Assembly (NCBI RefSeq): GCF_000225505.1
Contig: NZ_BACI01000046.1
Coordinates: 1-64,000 of the forward strand
DNA from: Gordonia alkanivorans NBRC 16433
GTDB taxonomy: Bacteria > Actinomycetota > Actinomycetes > Mycobacteriales > Mycobacteriaceae
Length of the DNA: 64,000 nucleotides
Reading direction: 5' to 3'
Shown: one piece after another, positions 61,609 to 64,000 of the stretch
Numbering within the stretch: the stretch's first letter is position 1
How the letters are laid out: every line of letters starts with the position of its first letter
Translations under genes and position numbers: made by a program
The notes under the pieces: generated by a model
What the model was told of the DNA's origin: nothing
Database searches by the model: none
Seen by the model: only the letters and a program-made list of their open reading frames with translations

Positions 61609-63408
61609 TTGACGATCGAACAGATCCGTCCCGCACGGACCGGGCAGACGGACACCGTGTCGTATCGGCAGGTGTATCACCGCAGGATCGCGCGGAAGAT
61701 CCTGGCCGAGTTCTCCCACGAACGCGCCTTGAGTCCGGTCGAGACCGGCCCGGGTCGCTACGTGGTCGGTTCCGCCGACGGCCGCACCGACTATCACTTC
61801 CGTGCCGAGGTCCTGTCCCTGGAGAACTGGGCGATCGAGGAGTCCTCGTTGCGCCGGGTGCGCGATGGGGAGGAACTGCCCGTCGACGCCGTCGCGCTGG
61901 TCGTCGACCTCGCCCCGATGCTCGGCATCGGCCCGCAGGCGCTGCCGGAGTACCTCGAGGAGTTCATCAGCACTCTCGCGATCAGTGCCGACCGGCCTGA
62001 CGAACGACGCATCACCGCAGCCGATCTCGCGCACGCGGACTTCCAGACCATCGAGAGGACGATGACCGAGGGTCACCCGTGCATCGTGGCGAACGCCGGG
62101 CGCCTCGGCTTCAGCGCCGACGACATCGACCGTTACGCACCGGAGGTCGGCAACCACTTCCGGCTCGTCTGGGTCGCCGCCCGCCGTGAGGACTGCGACG
62201 TGGCGACGGTGAGCGGCGTCGACTACGACGCCATGCTCGTCGACGAACTCGGCGCCGACACCCTGGCGGAGTTCGATACAGTGCTTCGCGAATCCGGTTG
62301 TGATCCCGACGATTACCGCTATCTGCCCGTTCATCCGTGGCAGTGGACGGAGAAGGTCCGGAAGCTCTACTCGGCCGATCTCGCCGACCGCCGCATCGTG
62401 TTCGTGGGCGAGAGCCCCGATCTGTACCAGGCGCAGCAGTCGATCCGCACGGTCTTCAACGCGACTACGCCCACCCGTCACTACGTGAAGGGCGCCCTGT
62501 CGATCGTGAACATGGGCTTCACCCGGGGCATGTCGGCGGACTACATGCGCACCACCCCGCTGATCAACAACTGGGTCCGCGGACTCGTCGCCGACGACCC
62601 GTATCTCGCCGCAATCGGCTTCGAGATGATCTTCGAGGTCGCCGCCATCGGTTACCGCAGTCCCACCTTCACCCCGATCACCCAGCCGGGGTCGGAGTAC
62701 CGCAAGATCCTCTCGGCGCTGTGGCGCCAGAGTCCGGTCACACTGGTGCGTGGCGGCGAGCAGCTCTCCACCATGGCCGCGCTCCTGCACGTCGACCACC
62801 ACGGCGACCCACTGGTGGGCGCATTCATCGCGCGGTCGGGGATACCGGCCGCCGAATGGATCCGGCGCTACCTGCGCACATACCTCCACCCGATCGCCTA
62901 CCTGCTGTACCGGTACGAGCTGAAGTTCTCCCCCCACGGCGAGAACCTGATCCTCGTTCTCGACGAAGGGGTTCCGGTCCGCGCGATCCTCAAGGACATC
63001 GGCGAGGAGGTGTCGGTCTTCGGCGAGCCGGAGGATTTGCCGGAGAGCTGCGCTCGCGTCCTCACCACCGAGCCCGACGAGATCCGCAACCTCGGCGTGC
63101 TCTCGGACGTCTTCGACGACTACCTGCGTCCGCTGGCGGATGTCCTCCACACCCACCGACTCGTGACCGACGAGGAGTTGTGGGACCTGGTGGCCGACAG
63201 TCTGCGCGAGTTCGTCGACACGCATCCCGATCTTGCCGACCAGTTCGCGAAATGGGATCTCTTCGCACCGGAGTTCGGCGCGGTACACATGAACGGCCTG
63301 CAGCTGCGGAACAACAAGCGCATGGTCGACATCGAGGACTCCTACGCATCCCTCGTCGACGCCGGACACCGGCTCGTCAATCCCGTCGCCGAACGGGGAC
63401 GCCAGTGA
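61609..63408 (+). CDS. NRPS-independent siderophore synthetase (IucA/IucC family)
   Basis: 599 aa. [16 protein letters not shown] is the nucleotide-binding signature of NIS synthetases; [36 protein letters not shown] and the terminal [10 protein letters not shown] complete it. NIS enzymes join citrate, succinyl or other carboxylates to amines by acyl adenylates. The TTG start at 61609 is preceded by GGGAG; an in-frame ATG at 61567 would overlap the acetyltransferase gene. The stop overlaps the penicillin acylase start (GTGA). Confidence 0.9.
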   Translation: MTIEQIRPARTGQTDTVSYRQVYHRRIARKILAEFSHERALSPVETGPGRYVVGSADGRTDYHFRAEVLSLENWAIEESSLRRVRDGEELPVDAVALVVDLAPMLGIGPQALPEYLEEFISTLAISADRPDERRITAADLAHADFQTIERTMTEGHPCIVANAGRLGFSADDIDRYAPEVGNHFRLVWVAARREDCDVATVSGVDYDAMLVDELGADTLAEFDTVLRESGCDPDDYRYLPVHPWQWTEKVRKLYSADLADRRIVFVGESPDLYQAQQSIRTVFNATTPTRHYVKGALSIVNMGFTRGMSADYMRTTPLINNWVRGLVADDPYLAAIGFEMIFEVAAIGYRSPTFTPITQPGSEYRKILSALWRQSPVTLVRGGEQLSTMAALLHVDHHGDPLVGAFIARSGIPAAEWIRRYLRTYLHPIAYLLYRYELKFSPHGENLILVLDEGVPVRAILKDIGEEVSVFGEPEDLPESCARVLTTEPDEIRNLGVLSDVFDDYLRPLADVLHTHRLVTDEELWDLVADSLREFVDTHPDLADQFAKWDLFAPEFGAVHMNGLQLRNNKRMVDIEDSYASLVDAGHRLVNPVAERGRQ

Positions 63409-64000
63409 CCGTCACGACCCCGGCACCCGACACGTCCCCCGCGGAGATCCTGCGCGACGCGCACGGCATCCCGCATGTTCTGGCCGTCACACCGGCCGAC
63501 GCGCTGTACGGACAGGGCCGCGCCTGCGGGCAGGACCGCCGCTGGCAGATCGAGTTCATGCGTCTGCGCGCCGAGGGGCGTACCGCCGAGGTGTTCGGCG
63601 AATCCTGCGTCGAATGGGACACCTTCGCGCGGCGCGCCCGGCTCGACGCGGTTGCCGAGCAGATGTACCACGCGTCGTCCGACCGCACCCGACGCCTGCT
63701 ACGCGCCTATGCCGACGGCGTGAACAGCACCCTTGCCGAGACCGCGCCGCCCGCACCGGAACTCGCCGCACTCGACCACGAGCCGGAACCGTGGCGGCCG
63801 TGGACCCCGATCTCGGTCTTCATCATGCACCACGTTCTGTTCGGCCGGTTCACGACGAAACTGTTCCGGCTGCACGCCTGCCGCGCGACCGGGTCGGATG
63901 CGCTGCGGTTCTGGGCATTCGAGGGCAGCGAGCACGATCCGACCGTGCCGCCGATGCCGGACCAACAGTTCTTGCGCGAGATCCTCGACCTCACGCGGCC
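63405..64000 (+). CDS. Penicillin acylase-family amidohydrolase, N-terminal part (cut by window end)
   Basis: GTG start; at least 198 residues are present. The alpha-chain motifs [20 protein letters not shown] and [22 protein letters not shown] are typical of penicillin/AHL acylases (Ntn hydrolases). The nucleophile Ser of the beta chain lies beyond the window. In pyoverdine synthesis a member of this family (PvdQ) removes a fatty acyl group from the precursor, so a maturation role here is plausible; it is coupled by GTGA to the NIS synthetase. Confidence 0.85.
   Translation, partial: MTVTTPAPDTSPAEILRDAHGIPHVLAVTPADALYGQGRACGQDRRWQIEFMRLRAEGRTAEVFGESCVEWDTFARRARLDAVAEQMYHASSDRTRRLLRAYADGVNSTLAETAPPAPELAALDHEPEPWRPWTPISVFIMHHVLFGRFTTKLFRLHACRATGSDALRFWAFEGSEHDPTVPPMPDQQFLREILDLTR

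Noticed and set aside
61585-63369. 594-codon minus-strand open frame opposite the NIS synthetase
   Set aside because: Antisense frame mirrored on a well supported coding gene.
1-64000. CRISPR arrays, insertion sequences, prophage and rRNA
   Set aside because: Looked for regularly spaced repeats, transposase and integrase motifs and rRNA signatures; none were seen.

Overview
The window is high-GC DNA from an actinomycete of the mycolic-acid group, most likely Gordonia or a close relative. Three things point there. Gene order from 31.8 to 54.7 kb matches the Mycobacterium tuberculosis block Rv0438c-Rv0426c (moeA2, psd, pssA, AAA ATPase, YbdK-type ligase, sodC, LytR_C protein, DUF3263 protein, def, GNAT, xthA). 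DtxR/IdeR-type iron boxes precede mycobactin-like genes. GTG/TTG starts, 1-4 nt gene overlaps and leaderless-looking promoters are common. The assignment rests on gene content recalled from memory, not on a search.

1-10.9 kb: a phenylacetate catabolic cluster. paaG-paaH-paaF and paaA-B-C-D-E-K run on the minus strand; the TetR regulator paaR and the ring-opening fusion enzyme paaZ run on the plus strand. Three related palindromes lie in front of paaA, between paaF and paaR, and in front of paaZ, suggesting one PaaR regulon. A 25-codon EthD-like remnant follows paaZ, and no thiolase (paaJ) is visible.
10.9-14.9 kb: a DUF4178-DUF2617-DUF4247-DUF350-membrane spermidine synthase operon of unknown role.
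14.9-23.2 kb: a LytS-type kinase and a LytTR response regulator, separated by an antisense Pit/DUF47 phosphate transport pair and followed by two sodium:solute symporters with small membrane partners. This is probably a carboxylate sensing and uptake locus.
23.2-31.7 kb: amidase, TetR/MFS divergent pair with paired operators, TetR/acyl-CoA dehydrogenase pair (alpha and beta types), a second DUF350 protein, an SRPBCC protein and a HAD phosphatase.
31.8-37.3 kb: moeA, psd, pssA and a double-AAA ATPase with a degenerate first ATPase domain.
37.4-47.8 kb: an insertion relative to M. tuberculosis: TetR, a lipoprotein, a complete Mrp-type Na+/H+ antiporter operon (AB-C-D-E-F-G), an EcoRV-like restriction endonuclease with a 5-methylcytosine methyltransferase in lower-GC DNA, and tRNA-Glu, tRNA-Asp and tRNA-Phe.
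48.0-54.7 kb: the conserved block resumes (YbdK-type ligase, SodC, LytR_C, DUF3263, Def, GNAT) and ends with a membrane-anchored guanyl-specific ribonuclease, its barstar-like inhibitor, and exonuclease III.
54.7-64.0 kb: an iron-regulated siderophore locus. A siderophore-interacting reductase and an MbtM-like acyl ligase (minus strand) diverge from an MbtB-like ArCP-Cy-A-PCP NRPS, an IucB/MbtK-like acetyltransferase, an IucA/IucC synthetase and a penicillin-acylase-family enzyme cut by the window end. Three iron boxes lie in the shared promoter. An MbtB-like heterocyclising NRPS together with an NIS synthetase is the strongest candidate for an undescribed system here.

The remaining gene-free stretches are short. 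The largest is the 333-bp siderophore promoter region.
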